Counted from the stretch's first letter, positions 1 to 7,360 are shown. The stretch: DNA of 64,000 nucleotides from Novispirillum itersonii (GCF_014205675.1 NZ_JACIIX010000005.1:1-64000), one strand, 5' to 3'. Made by a program: numbers and translations. The notes: a model not told the origin generated them from the sequence alone.

Positions 1-76
1 CGTCGCCGTTGCCAGAAAACTGCTCGTCATCGCCTATGGCATCATGAAAACAAGAAAACCGTTTCATCCGTCTTGA
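1..76 (+). CDS. IS110-family transposase, C-terminal end (5' truncated by window edge)
   Basis: Reading from base 2, 24 codons run into a TGA at 74-76. The peptide ends with KLLVIAYGIMKTRKPFHPS, the characteristic tail of IS110-family DEDD transposases (a tyrosine-glycine block, then K-x-R-K-P-F). The rest of the gene lies left of the window. IS110-family elements carry a structured guide (bridge) RNA in one non-coding end. The 118 bases between this stop and the palindrome at 195 could be part of such an end, but I cannot define the element boundary. Only the short tail is visible, so subgroup (IS110 or IS1111) is undecided. The element lies immediately downstream of a phage head operon that ends unusually early. 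Confidence 0.75.
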   Translation, partial: VAVARKLLVIAYGIMKTRKPFHPS

Positions 77-194
77 CGGTCAACACGGTATCTCAAACGC
101 CGGGCGGGCGCATCCGCGCCCTTGGCTTACGTCCGCATGGGCGGACGGGCCCTCAATGGGCCAGTCGGGCCGGTGGCCCTCCGTTTGTTTGATG

Positions 195-256
195 GGCCCC
201 TTGTATGTTTCCCCCACACAGGCGTACGCCTGTGTGGGGGAAACATACAAGGGGCC
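195..256. repeat. Perfect 62-bp palindrome
   Basis: Every base from 195 to 225 pairs with 226 to 256 with no mismatch and no loop. The arms start GGCCCCTTGTATG and meet at GGCGT/ACGCC. It lies between the IS110 transposase tail and the terminator of the phage head operon. Long perfect palindromes without a spacer are normally unstable, so this one is probably recent or maintained. It could be an IS-associated target, a hairpin terminator without a U tract, or a fold-back duplication. Confidence 0.95.
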
Positions 257-267
257 ACTAAAAAAGA

Positions 268-307
268 CCGGGAAGTCTTCGGGTCTCAGGACCCGAAGAC
301 TTCCCGG
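268..307 (-). terminator. Intrinsic terminator overlapping the last codons of the scaffold-like gene
   Basis: An 18-bp perfect stem (268-285 with 290-307) closes a four-base loop at 286-289. The loop contains the TGA stop (286-288, minus strand) of the upstream gene. On the minus strand the stem is followed by TCTTTTT (267-261). One arm is therefore coding sequence for the last residues of the protein. Confidence 0.85.
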
Positions 308-987
308 GCATAAAAGTCAGCGGTGCTCATCGCTTCCGCCGGAACCGCGCCGGGCTGCACCGGGCCGGGTTCGGCCAGTGTGCGGCCGATGCGGTAGGCC
401 AGCCGGATCACCTCCGGGTGGTTGCCCAGCCCGGTGTGGTCGAGCAGGGTCCGCAGGTCCGGGGTGGCGAAGGCGGCAAGGCCCCGGTCGGCCACCGCCA
501 GCGCGGTCTGGAACCCGGCCCCGCCGAATTCCGGATCACGCCGGGCCTGTTCCACCCACTGGCGGGAACAGGCGGTGTGGGCCTCGGCCTCCTGCCGCGC
601 CTGCTCCACCCGCAGGTCAACCAGTTGCTGCGCCTGCTGCTGGGTCAGGCCCAGACCGGCAGCCACACTGCGGAACCGGCCCAGCAGCCCGTCATCAACC
701 GCCATGTCCTGCGGCAGGGTGAACGGCTGATAGGCCTCGGGAGTCAGCCCTTGGGCGGGCGTTGCCGCGCCTGCCGCGCTGCCTGCCGCATCAGACCCGG
801 CAACAGCAGCTCCGGCGGCAGGCCCAGACGGCGCAGCAGCGCCGCCGACGGCAGACGCACCCGGGGCGGGGCCGGAGGACGCCCCCCCGGCGGACGCGGG
901 CGGGACTTCGGGGCCAGAGACGGCGGCGGCGGCGGCAGAACCGGCGGCGGAGAGGAAGGGGTCAGCATGGGTCAGATCCTCAGACAT
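286..987 (-). CDS. Phage scaffolding-like protein
   Basis: 233 residues. The N-terminal ~90 residues are Ala/Ser/Gly/Pro-rich and probably disordered. Around residue 90 comes a block Q-P-F-T-L-P-Q-D, then a helical segment GLTQQQAQQLVDL (about residues 113-125) and a conserved C-terminal half. This is the usual layout of the small protein between portal and capsid genes in podophages, generally called scaffold or capsid-assembly protein. It would guide prohead assembly. The start overlaps the end of the upstream Bbp19-like gene by eight bases, which points to translational coupling. The stop codon sits in the loop of the terminator at 268-307. The family assignment is by pattern and gene order. 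A minor structural role is possible. Confidence 0.65.
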   Translation of the reverse strand: MSEDLTHADPFLSAAGSAAAAAVSGPEVPPASAGGASSGPAPGASAVGGAAAPSGPAAGAAVAGSDAAGSAAGAATPAQGLTPEAYQPFTLPQDMAVDDGLLGRFRSVAAGLGLTQQQAQQLVDLRVEQARQEAEAHTACSRQWVEQARRDPEFGGAGFQTALAVADRGLAAFATPDLRTLLDHTGLGNHPEVIRLAYRIGRTLAEPGPVQPGAVPAEAMSTADFYAREVFGS

Positions 988-1273
988 GGATGGCTCCGGG
1001 TTCGGTGGCGTAGTCGGTCAGCAGGGCGGCAGCGGCGGCGGTATCAGCCGCCAGCGCTTCCGCCAGCAGCCACAGGCCCAGCCACCGCCCGCCCTGCCGG
1101 AAACCGGTGGCCTCGGCGGTGTCACCAAGGCCGAGGGTCAGCGGCCCGGCGGTGCGCAGGATCCGGCGCAGCAGCCGTTGCCCTTCCGGCAGGGCCAGCA
1201 CGGCGCGCAGATCATCGTGATCGCGCCGCCGGATTTCTTCCTCATCGGTGATTTTTTCGCTGAAATTATCCAA
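980..1273 (-). CDS. Bbp19-like phage protein
   Basis: 97 residues. The central part (LRAVLALPEGQRLLRRIL near residues 22-39, then G-x-R-W-L-G-L-W-L-L near 61-70) matches the Bbp19-like family first named in Bordetella phage BPP-1, whose function is unknown. In such phages the gene sits between portal and scaffold, as it does here. The product is acidic at its N-terminus and Ala-rich at its C-terminus. It overlaps the next gene by eight bases and starts 30 bases after the portal stop, so it is part of the same transcript. A role in head assembly or in the portal ring is inferred only from position. Confidence 0.65.
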   Translation of the reverse strand: MDNFSEKITDEEEIRRRDHDDLRAVLALPEGQRLLRRILRTAGPLTLGLGDTAEATGFRQGGRWLGLWLLAEALAADTAAAAALLTDYATEPGAIHV

Positions 1274-1303
1274 TTTGGTTATTTTCTCCCCATGGTAAAA
1301 CCG

Positions 1304-2971
1304 TCAGGTGCCCAGACCAATCGCCCGGGCGGCTTCGGCCCCGGTGCGGGCGATGGTGGCAACCTGCCCCAGCGTGTCGAGCTGCTGTTGCGCCGCCTGC
1401 TGCCGGGCGCGGTCCGCCCGCAGACCGGCAACAGCGGGATCAGGCCGGACCAGCCGCACCGGTGCCCCGGCCGCATCGGCGAACTCATCCACCGCCTGAT
1501 CGGCATCGAACTTGTCGCGCACCTGCGGATAGGCCCCGGCCAGCGCGCCGACAAAGGCCGCCACCCGCTCAATCCCGCCCAGCGCCACCGCCTTCTGGGC
1601 GTCGGCCAGCACGGAAATATAGTCCACCCGCAGCGGCAGGCCGCGCAGCTCCGGCGGTGGCAGCGGCAGCAGCGGACTGTCAAACCCGCGCTGCCAGTCC
1701 GGCAGCGCCTGCCGCACCATGATGCGGAACACCCGCTCCACCAGCGGATCGAGCAGATCGTGATGCAGCCGCTCCAGCACCGGGCCGAGCAGCAGCAGCT
1801 TTTCCTGCCGCCGCGCCTCGATCTCGGTGGCGGTGACGGTGGCGCGGTCAAGGTCGGAGACCATCAGCCACACGTCTTCGTAACAGGCACGGCGGATGCG
1901 CTGGCGCACAAACTCCATCGACTGTTGCAGCTCCACCGTGCGCGGCTGCACGTCGTACAGCGACCGCACCCCGGCGGCCCCGCCCTGAAGCGTATCGACA
2001 AAGTTGACACCCCCCGGCAGGGCGTTGACCGGAATGCCGCGCAGCGAGGACGGCGCCACCAGCGGCGGATTGACCATTTTGGCCACCGCCTGCGCATAGG
2101 CCCGCTCCATTGCCTGCAACTGCCGCACATCGCCCAGCGCCGACAGCAGCGGCGACCAGCCGTAAACATCGCCGGTCCCGGCCAGCCCCCAGCGCGGGCA
2201 CAGGGCGGGGAACACATCATAGCCGCCCTGCCGCAGCAGACGGTCCGGCTCTCCGGCGGTTTCAAACCACACCTCGCGGAAGCGGCGGGCCGCCGGATCG
2301 GTGCCGAAGGCGGGGTCGGGCTCGATCACCTGCACCACCCGCACCGGGCCATCCAGCCGCCCGGCCCCGTGCTGGCGGCGCACCCCGGCGCTGACCGCCT
2401 CCAGCCCGAATTCCGCCACCACCTGTGCCACCGTCATCTGACAGTCGCGGTACAGGGTGTTGACCCGCCCGGCGGCATCCTGCGCCAGACAGAATTCGCC
2501 GACGGTCAGGGTCTGGGCGGTGACAACGCTGCCCTCCGGATCCGGGTCTTCATGCACCAGCATCACCGCCGGGCCGAAGGCGGCCAGTTCCTCGTACAGC
2601 GCCGCCAGCGCATTATAAAGGTTGGAACGGGCGAACACCGTGCGCAGCATGCGTTCGGCATCGTGCAGCCACAGCTTGACGGCGGCGTTGTCGGCCAGAC
2701 GCGGATCGGGCACCCCCAGCCGGAACCACGGGCGGGCGGGCGAGGTCACCCCGGCCATCAGGCCGCTGGCCAGCACCCGGTGCGCCAGTGTGGCGGTGTT
2801 ATCCAGAATGCGGTCGGTGTTGATGGTGCGGGCCTTGCCCCCGGCCTCGCCGGGGAAACGGCCATGCCACGGCAGCACAAAATCGCGCACCGCCTGCCAC
2901 GGCGCAAGGTAAGGCGTGCGCTCCGCCGTCAGGGCGGCCAGCCGCCGCAGATAGGGGGCCTTGGCATCCAT
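1304..2971 (-). CDS. Phage portal (head-tail connector) protein
   Basis: 555 residues, the usual size for podophage portal proteins of the head-tail connector family. N-terminal signatures are the early W-Q-x-V-R-D-F-V-L-P block (near residue 25) and R-x-L-A-S-G-L-M-A-G-V-T-S-P-A-R-P-W-F (near residues 65-83), which is typical of T7/BPP-1-type portals. A Leu/Gln-rich helical region follows around residues 240-300 and an Ala-rich C-terminal helix ends the protein. The protein would form the dodecameric ring through which DNA is packaged and would dock the terminase. It begins four bases after the stop of the small upstream gene. The matching terminase is not nearby but lies at 48689-50290 on the same strand. 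Confidence 0.9.
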   Translation of the reverse strand: MDAKAPYLRRLAALTAERTPYLAPWQAVRDFVLPWHGRFPGEAGGKARTINTDRILDNTATLAHRVLASGLMAGVTSPARPWFRLGVPDPRLADNAAVKLWLHDAERMLRTVFARSNLYNALAALYEELAAFGPAVMLVHEDPDPEGSVVTAQTLTVGEFCLAQDAAGRVNTLYRDCQMTVAQVVAEFGLEAVSAGVRRQHGAGRLDGPVRVVQVIEPDPAFGTDPAARRFREVWFETAGEPDRLLRQGGYDVFPALCPRWGLAGTGDVYGWSPLLSALGDVRQLQAMERAYAQAVAKMVNPPLVAPSSLRGIPVNALPGGVNFVDTLQGGAAGVRSLYDVQPRTVELQQSMEFVRQRIRRACYEDVWLMVSDLDRATVTATEIEARRQEKLLLLGPVLERLHHDLLDPLVERVFRIMVRQALPDWQRGFDSPLLPLPPPELRGLPLRVDYISVLADAQKAVALGGIERVAAFVGALAGAYPQVRDKFDADQAVDEFADAAGAPVRLVRPDPAVAGLRADRARQQAAQQQLDTLGQVATIARTGAEAARAIGLGT

Positions 2972-2975
2972 CGCC

Positions 2976-3203
2976 TTACGCCCCCAGCAGGGTCTTGCGG
3001 GCCAGATCGGCGGCGGCGGTGATGCCCTGCCCGCCGGTCAGCAGGGTGCCGCCCCGGCTGGCCCCGGCCAGCGCCGCCTGACGGCGCAGGCTGTCAGACG
3101 CCTGCTGCACCTGCGTATCGGCCTGTTTCACCGGCTCCTTCGGGGCTTCCGGCGGGGTGACGGCAACGGGAACGGACGGGGTTCCTCCTCCGGCCATGCA
3201 CAT
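2976..3203 (-). CDS. Small phage protein of the MC-GGG type
   Basis: 75 residues, starting MCMAGGG and ending with a serine/glycine stretch (RGGTLLTGGQGITAAADL) and KTLLGA. This head-and-tail pattern is common for a small protein encoded just before the portal gene in podophage head operons. Its function is not established. The start is set by a purine-rich GGAGGA at 3208-3213; a second ATG lies two codons in. The middle is Pro/Glu/Lys-rich and probably flexible. The reading frame stays open far upstream, but that part is Arg/Pro-rich and overlaps the GIY-YIG gene, so it is not included. Confidence 0.6.
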   Translation of the reverse strand: MCMAGGGTPSVPVAVTPPEAPKEPVKQADTQVQQASDSLRRQAALAGASRGGTLLTGGQGITAAADLARKTLLGA

Positions 3204-3334
3204 GGGGTATCCTCCTGCGGCTGGCCCGCCCCGGTCGGGGGCAGGCGAATAATCTGCGGTGGACTCACCATAGCAATTTCGCCCCAAAATCCCCAAACAG
3301 TCCGAATTACCGTAAAGTGCCCCCTCCCCGACTA

Positions 3335-3697
3335 TTACAGCTCCATCGCACCACGCCGCCCCTGCCACTCCGCCGCGCGGGCGGTCAGCCACTGGCGCAG
3401 GCGGCGGGGGTCGGGTTCCGGATCGTCGGCATCGCGGGTTTCCAGTACGGTGAAGGTGAAAGCGGCCTCGCCGTGCTGCTGCCACGCCGCCTGAAGGGCG
3501 GTCATCCCGGCCCCGGTCACCCGCCCGCCGCCGCCAAGGCGCAGGCCGAACCACAGGCGGTTTTGGATGGTCCGCACATCCGGGGCACTGCCAATCCATT
3601 CCTGCCCGGTGATGGCGCAGGTGATGGCATAAACCCCGGCCTGCTGGGGCCTCTCACGATAGGCTTCCATTGCCGCATCGCGCTGTTGCCGGTCCAT
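3335..3697 (-). CDS. GIY-YIG nuclease family protein
   Basis: 120 residues. GVYAITC at about residues 21-27 and EWIGSAPDV at about 33-41 correspond to the GIY and YIG motifs, in the variant form GVY/WIG. They are followed by N-R-L-W-F (near 47) and LQAAWQQHGEAAFTFTVLE (near 68-86), which recur in the compact single-domain GIY-YIG proteins of alphaproteobacteria. Whether this one cleaves DNA is unknown. It heads the phage head operon, so a homing-type or packaging-associated nuclease is possible. It could equally be a host gene adjacent to the phage cluster. Its promoter region is shared with the divergent DUF2239 gene and contains a 15-bp inverted repeat. Confidence 0.7.
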   Translation of the reverse strand: MDRQQRDAAMEAYRERPQQAGVYAITCAITGQEWIGSAPDVRTIQNRLWFGLRLGGGGRVTGAGMTALQAAWQQHGEAAFTFTVLETRDADDPEPDPRRLRQWLTARAAEWQGRRGAMEL

Positions 3698-3736
3698 CGC
3701 CTGTCTCCTGTCCTGATGGAAATGATCAGGCGCAGA

Positions 3737-3782
3737 TTATTACCCGGATAATATTGACGCAAGGTTTTTATCCGGGTAATAA
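3737..3782. promoter_or_regulatory. Divergent-promoter operator: 15-bp inverted repeat
   Basis: TTATTACCCGGATAA (3737-3751) and its exact reverse complement (3768-3782) flank a 16-base spacer between the GIY-YIG and DUF2239 genes. The right arm abuts an ATG at 3783. The symmetry and position indicate a dimeric repressor or activator site. I cannot name the regulator. Confidence 0.6.
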
Positions 3783-3809
3783 ATGCACAGCAACCGCAAG
3801 GAGACCACC

Positions 3810-4364
3810 ATGACCGCCACCTACACCGCCTTCGCCGGATACCGCCGCCTGTGCCACGGGCCGCTGGCCGAGGTCACCCGCGCCGCCCTTGCCGCGCAGG
3901 CGGAGGCCCACACCGGCCCGGTGCTGATTTTTAACGACGCCACCGGCCACCAGACCGATCCCGATGCCCGCCCGGCCCCGGTGGCCCCCCCGCCCGCCGC
4001 CGAAACCCCGGAAGACAGCGACGCCCCGAAAGGCCGGGGCCGCCCGAAGCTGGGGGTGATCGGGCGGGAAGTCACCCTGCTGCCGCGCCACTGGGACTGG
4101 CTGGCGACCCAGCCCGGCGGGGCATCGGTGGTGCTGCGCCGCCTGATCGACGACGCCCGCCGCGCCGAAGCCGCCGCCCCGCCCTCCCCCCGCCAGCGAC
4201 AGGAGGCCACCTATCGCTTCCTTCAGGCAATCGCCGGGGATCTGCCGGGCTACGAAGACGCCCTGCGCGCCCTGTTCGCCGGGGACAGCGCCGGGTTCTC
4301 CGCCCGCATCGCCGACTGGCCGCATGACCTGCGCCAGTATGCGGAACATCTGGCGGCGGGGTGA
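3810..4364 (+). CDS. DUF2239 family protein
   Basis: 184 residues from the ATG at 3810, chosen because AAGGAG lies seven bases upstream and the family starts M-T-x-T-Y-T-A-F-A-G. An upstream in-frame ATG at 3783 has no ribosome site and touches the operator. Visible features are the N-terminal TYTAFAGYRR, V-L-I-F-N-D-A-T-G (near residue 38), a Pro-rich linker, a G-R-P-K-L-G-V block (near 85), then P-R-H-W-x-W-L and a C-terminal Y-A-E-H-L. The G-R-P-K-L-G and P-R-H-W segments are conserved in the family. No biochemical function is established. Expression is probably controlled through the inverted repeat at 3737-3782. Confidence 0.8.
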   Translation: MTATYTAFAGYRRLCHGPLAEVTRAALAAQAEAHTGPVLIFNDATGHQTDPDARPAPVAPPPAAETPEDSDAPKGRGRPKLGVIGREVTLLPRHWDWLATQPGGASVVLRRLIDDARRAEAAAPPSPRQRQEATYRFLQAIAGDLPGYEDALRALFAGDSAGFSARIADWPHDLRQYAEHLAAG

Positions 4365-4447
4365 GGAAAAGGGGGGGGCCGGGCTGCCGCCCGCACCGGT
4401 CTTTTTCAAAGGGATTTTTTTGGTGGGCTGCCGCCCACACCCGCGCG

Positions 4448-4596
4448 GGGCCACCGGCCCCGCACCCCTTTACGATTCCGGGCAAAGCCCGAAGGGGGCC
4501 ACCAGCCCCGCACCCCTTTACGATTTCAGGCAAAGCCCGAAGGGGGCCACCAGCCCCGCACCCCTTTACGATTTCAGGCAAAGCCCGAAGGGGGCC
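4448..4596. repeat. 48-bp tandem repeat, about three copies
   Basis: The block beginning GGCCACCAGCCCCGCACCCC recurs with a period of exactly 48 bases; the C-G-C-A-C-C-C-C phase marker is at 4461, 4509 and 4557. Copies 2 and 3 are nearly identical, and copy 1 has a few changes. The array fills most of the gap between the DUF2239 gene and the convergent DUF3088 gene. The 16-codon period gives open frames, but the composition does not look coding. Confidence 0.85.
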
Positions 4597-4614
4597 GGTG
4601 GCCCCTCCGGAAGA

Positions 4615-4962
4615 TCACGGATGCGGGACAGGAAAGCCATGGCGCTCTGACAGGGCGGCGAGGATTTTGTCCTTATCAGAAATGAAACTCCGCCCTCCGT
4701 AGACACCTGTCTGATGGACCGAGGCCGCGCCCTCCGCCAGCACAAGCAAGGGGAGTGACTGGTTTTCCTCTCCCACCAGAGCAATGACCGGCTGGCGTGG
4801 GCGCGGCCATGCGATCCGCTCAACGTCAAACCGCTTCGCCAGTTCCGGGAAAGACACCAGAACACCTTCCAAAAGCGCACAATGCCAGCAGTAAAACCGC
4901 TGCCCCGGATAGGCCGGATCGGCAAAATCCGGTCGCAATAAAAACAGCCTGTCGCGGGTCAT
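4615..4962 (-). CDS. DUF3088 family protein
   Basis: 115 residues from the ATG at 4962. The start was chosen because the family begins with a D-R-L-F-L-L motif; an in-frame ATG at 5046 would add 28 residues with no family resemblance. Signatures are DRLFLLRPDF, then PGQRFYCWHCALLEGVL with its C-W-H-C pair (near residues 19-35), and PRPRQPVIALVGEENQSLPL (near 54-73). The C-x2-C arrangement and overall shape recall thioredoxin-like folds, but no function is known. The C-terminal E-R-H-G-F-P is also typical. The gene ends facing the 48-bp repeat array. Confidence 0.8.
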   Translation of the reverse strand: MTRDRLFLLRPDFADPAYPGQRFYCWHCALLEGVLVSFPELAKRFDVERIAWPRPRQPVIALVGEENQSLPLLVLAEGAASVHQTGVYGGRSFISDKDKILAALSERHGFPVPHP

Positions 4963-5100
4963 CCCATTCTCCAGTCCATCTATCGGGAAGATCGTATGGC
5001 AGATTGAAAGATCAGGCACGTCTCGACAGAAGACAAGACCTGCCACCTTGAACCGGCCATCGAGGGCGTCAGCCAGACACCCCGGCTGCAGGCACAGGCG

Positions 5101-6096
5101 TCACTTTCCGCCGTTGGCAACGGCCTCCGGGGTCTCCAGCAGGTCGATCAGCGGCATCAGCCCTGCCGCCTGCCGCCCGGCCACCACCGCCTGCTGCACC
5201 ATTCCCCGCAGCGGGGTGAACAGCAGCACGGTCAGCGCCGCCACCATCACCAGCAGGCCAACCGGGGCCGCCCCGGCCAGCACCGCTTCAGCCGACAGCC
5301 CGACCACCGCCGCCAGCGTCGCCATCAGTACCGCCGCCTCCAGCAGACCGCACCGCAGGTGCAGCCGGGCCACCGTCTGATCCGCCTCCCGCACCCCGGC
5401 AAAGCCCTCCGCCAGACGGCTCCGCACCCGGGAGGCAGCGCCATCCGCCCCGGCCTCCGTCATCGCGTCCTCAATCCCGGTATAGTCCGCGTTCAGGCGG
5501 GCAATCACCGGGGCCTGCCGCGCCAGTCCCCCCGCCACCACGGCGGTGTAGAGGGCCGCCCCGCCCAGCCCCAGCAGGGCGTACAGCGGCCCCGCCACCA
5601 CCAGCAGCACCACGGCCACGCCAGCGGCCTGCACCAGCACCGGCAGCACCCCGAAGGCCAAGGCTTCGGTGACACCATAGGCCGCCTCCACCCCCCGGTT
5701 GACCGGTTCAGCCCCCGGGCCGGACCGCTGCCCCGGCCCCCGCCGGGACAGATGATCCACCGCCCGCAGCGCGACGGCCTCGTTCAGCCTACGCCCCAGC
5801 CGGTACAGGGCATGATCACGGACCGCCCCCAGCCCGCCGGACAGCAACCGGCAGACGACAAAGCCACCGGCCAGCAGCAGCGCCCACAGTCCGGCCATCG
5901 GGGCTTCGGGCAGAGACGGGGCGGCCAGATCGGTCACGGCAAGGCCCAGCAGCACCGGCCCCGCCACCTCGGCCCCCGCGATGATCAGGATCGCCCCCAG
6001 CCCCAGCAGCCCCAGCCGCTCAGCGCCATCGGCCCGCAGCAGACCGCCGATAAACCGGGCCGCCCGCAGCAGCGGAGAAAATGCGGATACAGTCAT
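5101..6096 (-). CDS. ABC-transporter transmembrane domain protein lacking an ATPase domain
   Basis: 331 residues from the ATG at 6096 (GGGGG ribosome site upstream). An in-frame ATG at 6135 lies inside the iron-box-like element and is less likely. There are about five or six hydrophobic segments, and the pattern of an ABC exporter membrane domain: R-L-G-R-R-L-N-E near residue 110 as in the intracellular loop, and a terminal L-I-D-L-L-E-T-P-E. The protein stops exactly where an exporter would pass into its nucleotide-binding domain. No Walker A, signature or Walker B motif follows, and only about 140 bases separate it from the next gene. It may pair with an ATPase encoded elsewhere, or be a truncated remnant. 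The Fur-like element upstream suggests iron regulation. Confidence 0.65.
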   Translation of the reverse strand: MTVSAFSPLLRAARFIGGLLRADGAERLGLLGLGAILIIAGAEVAGPVLLGLAVTDLAAPSLPEAPMAGLWALLLAGGFVVCRLLSGGLGAVRDHALYRLGRRLNEAVALRAVDHLSRRGPGQRSGPGAEPVNRGVEAAYGVTEALAFGVLPVLVQAAGVAVVLLVVAGPLYALLGLGGAALYTAVVAGGLARQAPVIARLNADYTGIEDAMTEAGADGAASRVRSRLAEGFAGVREADQTVARLHLRCGLLEAAVLMATLAAVVGLSAEAVLAGAAPVGLLVMVAALTVLLFTPLRGMVQQAVVAGRQAAGLMPLIDLLETPEAVANGGK

Positions 6097-6113
6097 GATG
6101 CCCCCGTGAATAA

Positions 6114-6134
6114 TGATAATGAGTCTTACTATCA
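6114..6134 (-). promoter_or_regulatory. Fur-like box upstream of the ABC membrane protein
   Basis: TGATAATGA-GTC-TTACTATCA forms an imperfect inverted repeat resembling the iron-box half-sites (TGATAAT). It is 18 bases upstream of the ATG at 6096, where a Fur-family repressor would block transcription. The spacing is not the canonical 7-1-7, so this is tentative. Confidence 0.45.
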
Positions 6135-6240
6135 TAAATTGCAGGTTTCACGGCGCAAAAAAATAACCTTTGCGTGCAAATTTCCCCTCCATCCCACCCC
6201 GTCGCCGGTCCATGCCCGACGGCAGGCCCCCAACAGCAAA

Positions 6241-6270
6241 ACCCCCGCTCAAGCCACCTTGAGCGGGGGT
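6241..6270 (-). terminator. Intrinsic terminator of the DapA-family gene
   Basis: A 13-bp perfect stem (ACCCCCGCTCAAG, 6241-6253, with 6258-6270) closes a four-base loop. On the minus strand the stem is followed by TTTTGCTGTT. It lies 50 bases beyond the stop of the gene ending at 6320. Confidence 0.75.
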
Positions 6271-6319
6271 CTGCCTCGGCCACGGACTGTGGGAACAGAC
6301 AGCGGCGCAACGGAAGGAC

Positions 6320-7282
6320 TTAAACCTTATAGGTCTGCACCGCGCCCGGCAGCTTCGACCAGTCGGCATACCACGCATCAAACAGCTTAAGCTGGGCCTC
6401 GGCAAAGCCGCGCTGGCTGGGGGTCAGGGCGTCGGTTTCGTAGAAGTGCAGGGTGTATTCCGGGTTGCCCTTCAGCACCATCAGGTGCTTGAAGTACAGC
6501 ACCAGATCCGGGCCTTCGTCGAAGGTGGACAGCACCTTCAGCGCCGCTTCCAGCTCCAGCGCCCGCTGGCGGGCCTCAACATCGCCCTTGGCGGCGGCGT
6601 TGGACAGGGCGACCATGTGCAGCACTTCCTTCGGCAGCACGCAGCCGATGCCGGTGATGGCACCGGTGGCCCCGCAGTTGACAATGCCGTGGAACACGCA
6701 GGTATCCACGCCCACCATCAGGGCGACGCTGTCATCGGCGCTGGTGATGGTTTCGGCGGCGTAGGACATGTCATCCGGGCCACCGAATTCCTTGAAGCCG
6801 ACCAGATTCGGGTGTTCGGCGCGCAGGGCGAAGAACAGGTCGGCGCGGGTGGCGAAGCCGTAGTACGGGCTGTTGTAGATCACCGCCGGAAGCTGCGGTG
6901 CCGCCGACAGAATGGCCTTGAAGTGGTGGCGCTGCGCCGTCAGCGACGGGCCGCGCGACAGCACGCGCGGGATCACCATCAGACCGGCGGCCCCGACCCT
7001 GGCGGCGTGGGCGGCGTGCTCCACCGCCTTGGCGGTGTTGACGGCCCCGGTGCCGACGATCACCGGCACCCCGGCCTTGACCAGACGTTCCACGCCTTCC
7101 ATGCGCTGTTCATCGGTCAGCAGCGGCCAGTCGCCCATGGAGCCGCAGTAAATCACCGCCGACATCCCGGCGGCGATCAGCTCCTGCCCCTTGCGCACCA
7201 GCGCCTCAAAATCCGGGGTGCGGTCGGCTTTGCACGGGGTCATCAGGGCGGGCATGGTGCCGGAGAAAACTTTTGCGTTCAT
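6320..7282 (-). CDS. Dihydrodipicolinate synthase (DapA) family aldolase/deaminase
   Basis: 320 residues, a class I aldolase TIM barrel. The N-terminal F-S-G-T-M-P-A-L-M-T-P-C, the GSMGDWPLL segment (near residues 47-55; DapA proper has G-T-T-G-E), VIYNSPYYG with its tyrosine pair (near 135-143), and L-V-G-F-K-E-F with the Schiff-base lysine (near 164) are all present. The G-S-M-G-D-W variant is not the lysine-pathway enzyme. It resembles paralogues acting on 2-keto acids or pyrroline-hydroxycarboxylate in hydroxyproline-type catabolism, but the substrate cannot be fixed from sequence. The gene is monocistronic, with its own terminator and a GntR-like palindromic element in the promoter region. 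Cytosolic. Confidence 0.8.
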   Translation of the reverse strand: MNAKVFSGTMPALMTPCKADRTPDFEALVRKGQELIAAGMSAVIYCGSMGDWPLLTDEQRMEGVERLVKAGVPVIVGTGAVNTAKAVEHAAHAARVGAAGLMVIPRVLSRGPSLTAQRHHFKAILSAAPQLPAVIYNSPYYGFATRADLFFALRAEHPNLVGFKEFGGPDDMSYAAETITSADDSVALMVGVDTCVFHGIVNCGATGAITGIGCVLPKEVLHMVALSNAAAKGDVEARQRALELEAALKVLSTFDEGPDLVLYFKHLMVLKGNPEYTLHFYETDALTPSQRGFAEAQLKLFDAWYADWSKLPGAVQTYKV

Positions 7283-7339
7283 GGCGTGATCAGTCCTGTT
7301 GGCTGCCTTGGCGTTTCAGTCCGGGCGGAGGATATCAGA

Positions 7340-7360
7340 GATTGGATATCGGATACAATC
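7340..7360. promoter_or_regulatory. Possible GntR-type operator upstream of the DapA-family gene
   Basis: GATTG-GATATCGGATA-CAATC is a short interrupted inverted repeat with a repeated GGATA, next to a second GATATC at 7331. It lies about 60 bases upstream of the start at 7282. GntR/FadR regulators often control DapA-family catabolic genes through such sites. This is a pattern call only. Confidence 0.3.

Larger units (their letters stand above)
286..3697 (-). mobile_element. Podophage-type head gene cluster (prophage remnant or fragment)
   Basis: Five minus-strand genes in one transcription unit: GIY-YIG protein, small MC-GGG protein, portal, Bbp19-like protein and scaffold-like protein. The order matches the head region of BPP-1-like podophages. 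The major capsid gene expected next is absent before the terminator, palindrome and IS110 element. No integrase or attachment site is visible here. Confidence 0.7.

Noticed and set aside
986-3022. Long plus-strand open frame (678 codons) opposite the portal gene
   Set aside because: GC-rich shadow of the portal, Gln/His/Pro/Arg-rich with no conserved motif, and opposite a clear portal protein.
4324-4702. Short frames in the 48-bp repeat region
   Set aside because: They just read the tandem repeat. The two overlapping frames have equal length and no start signals.
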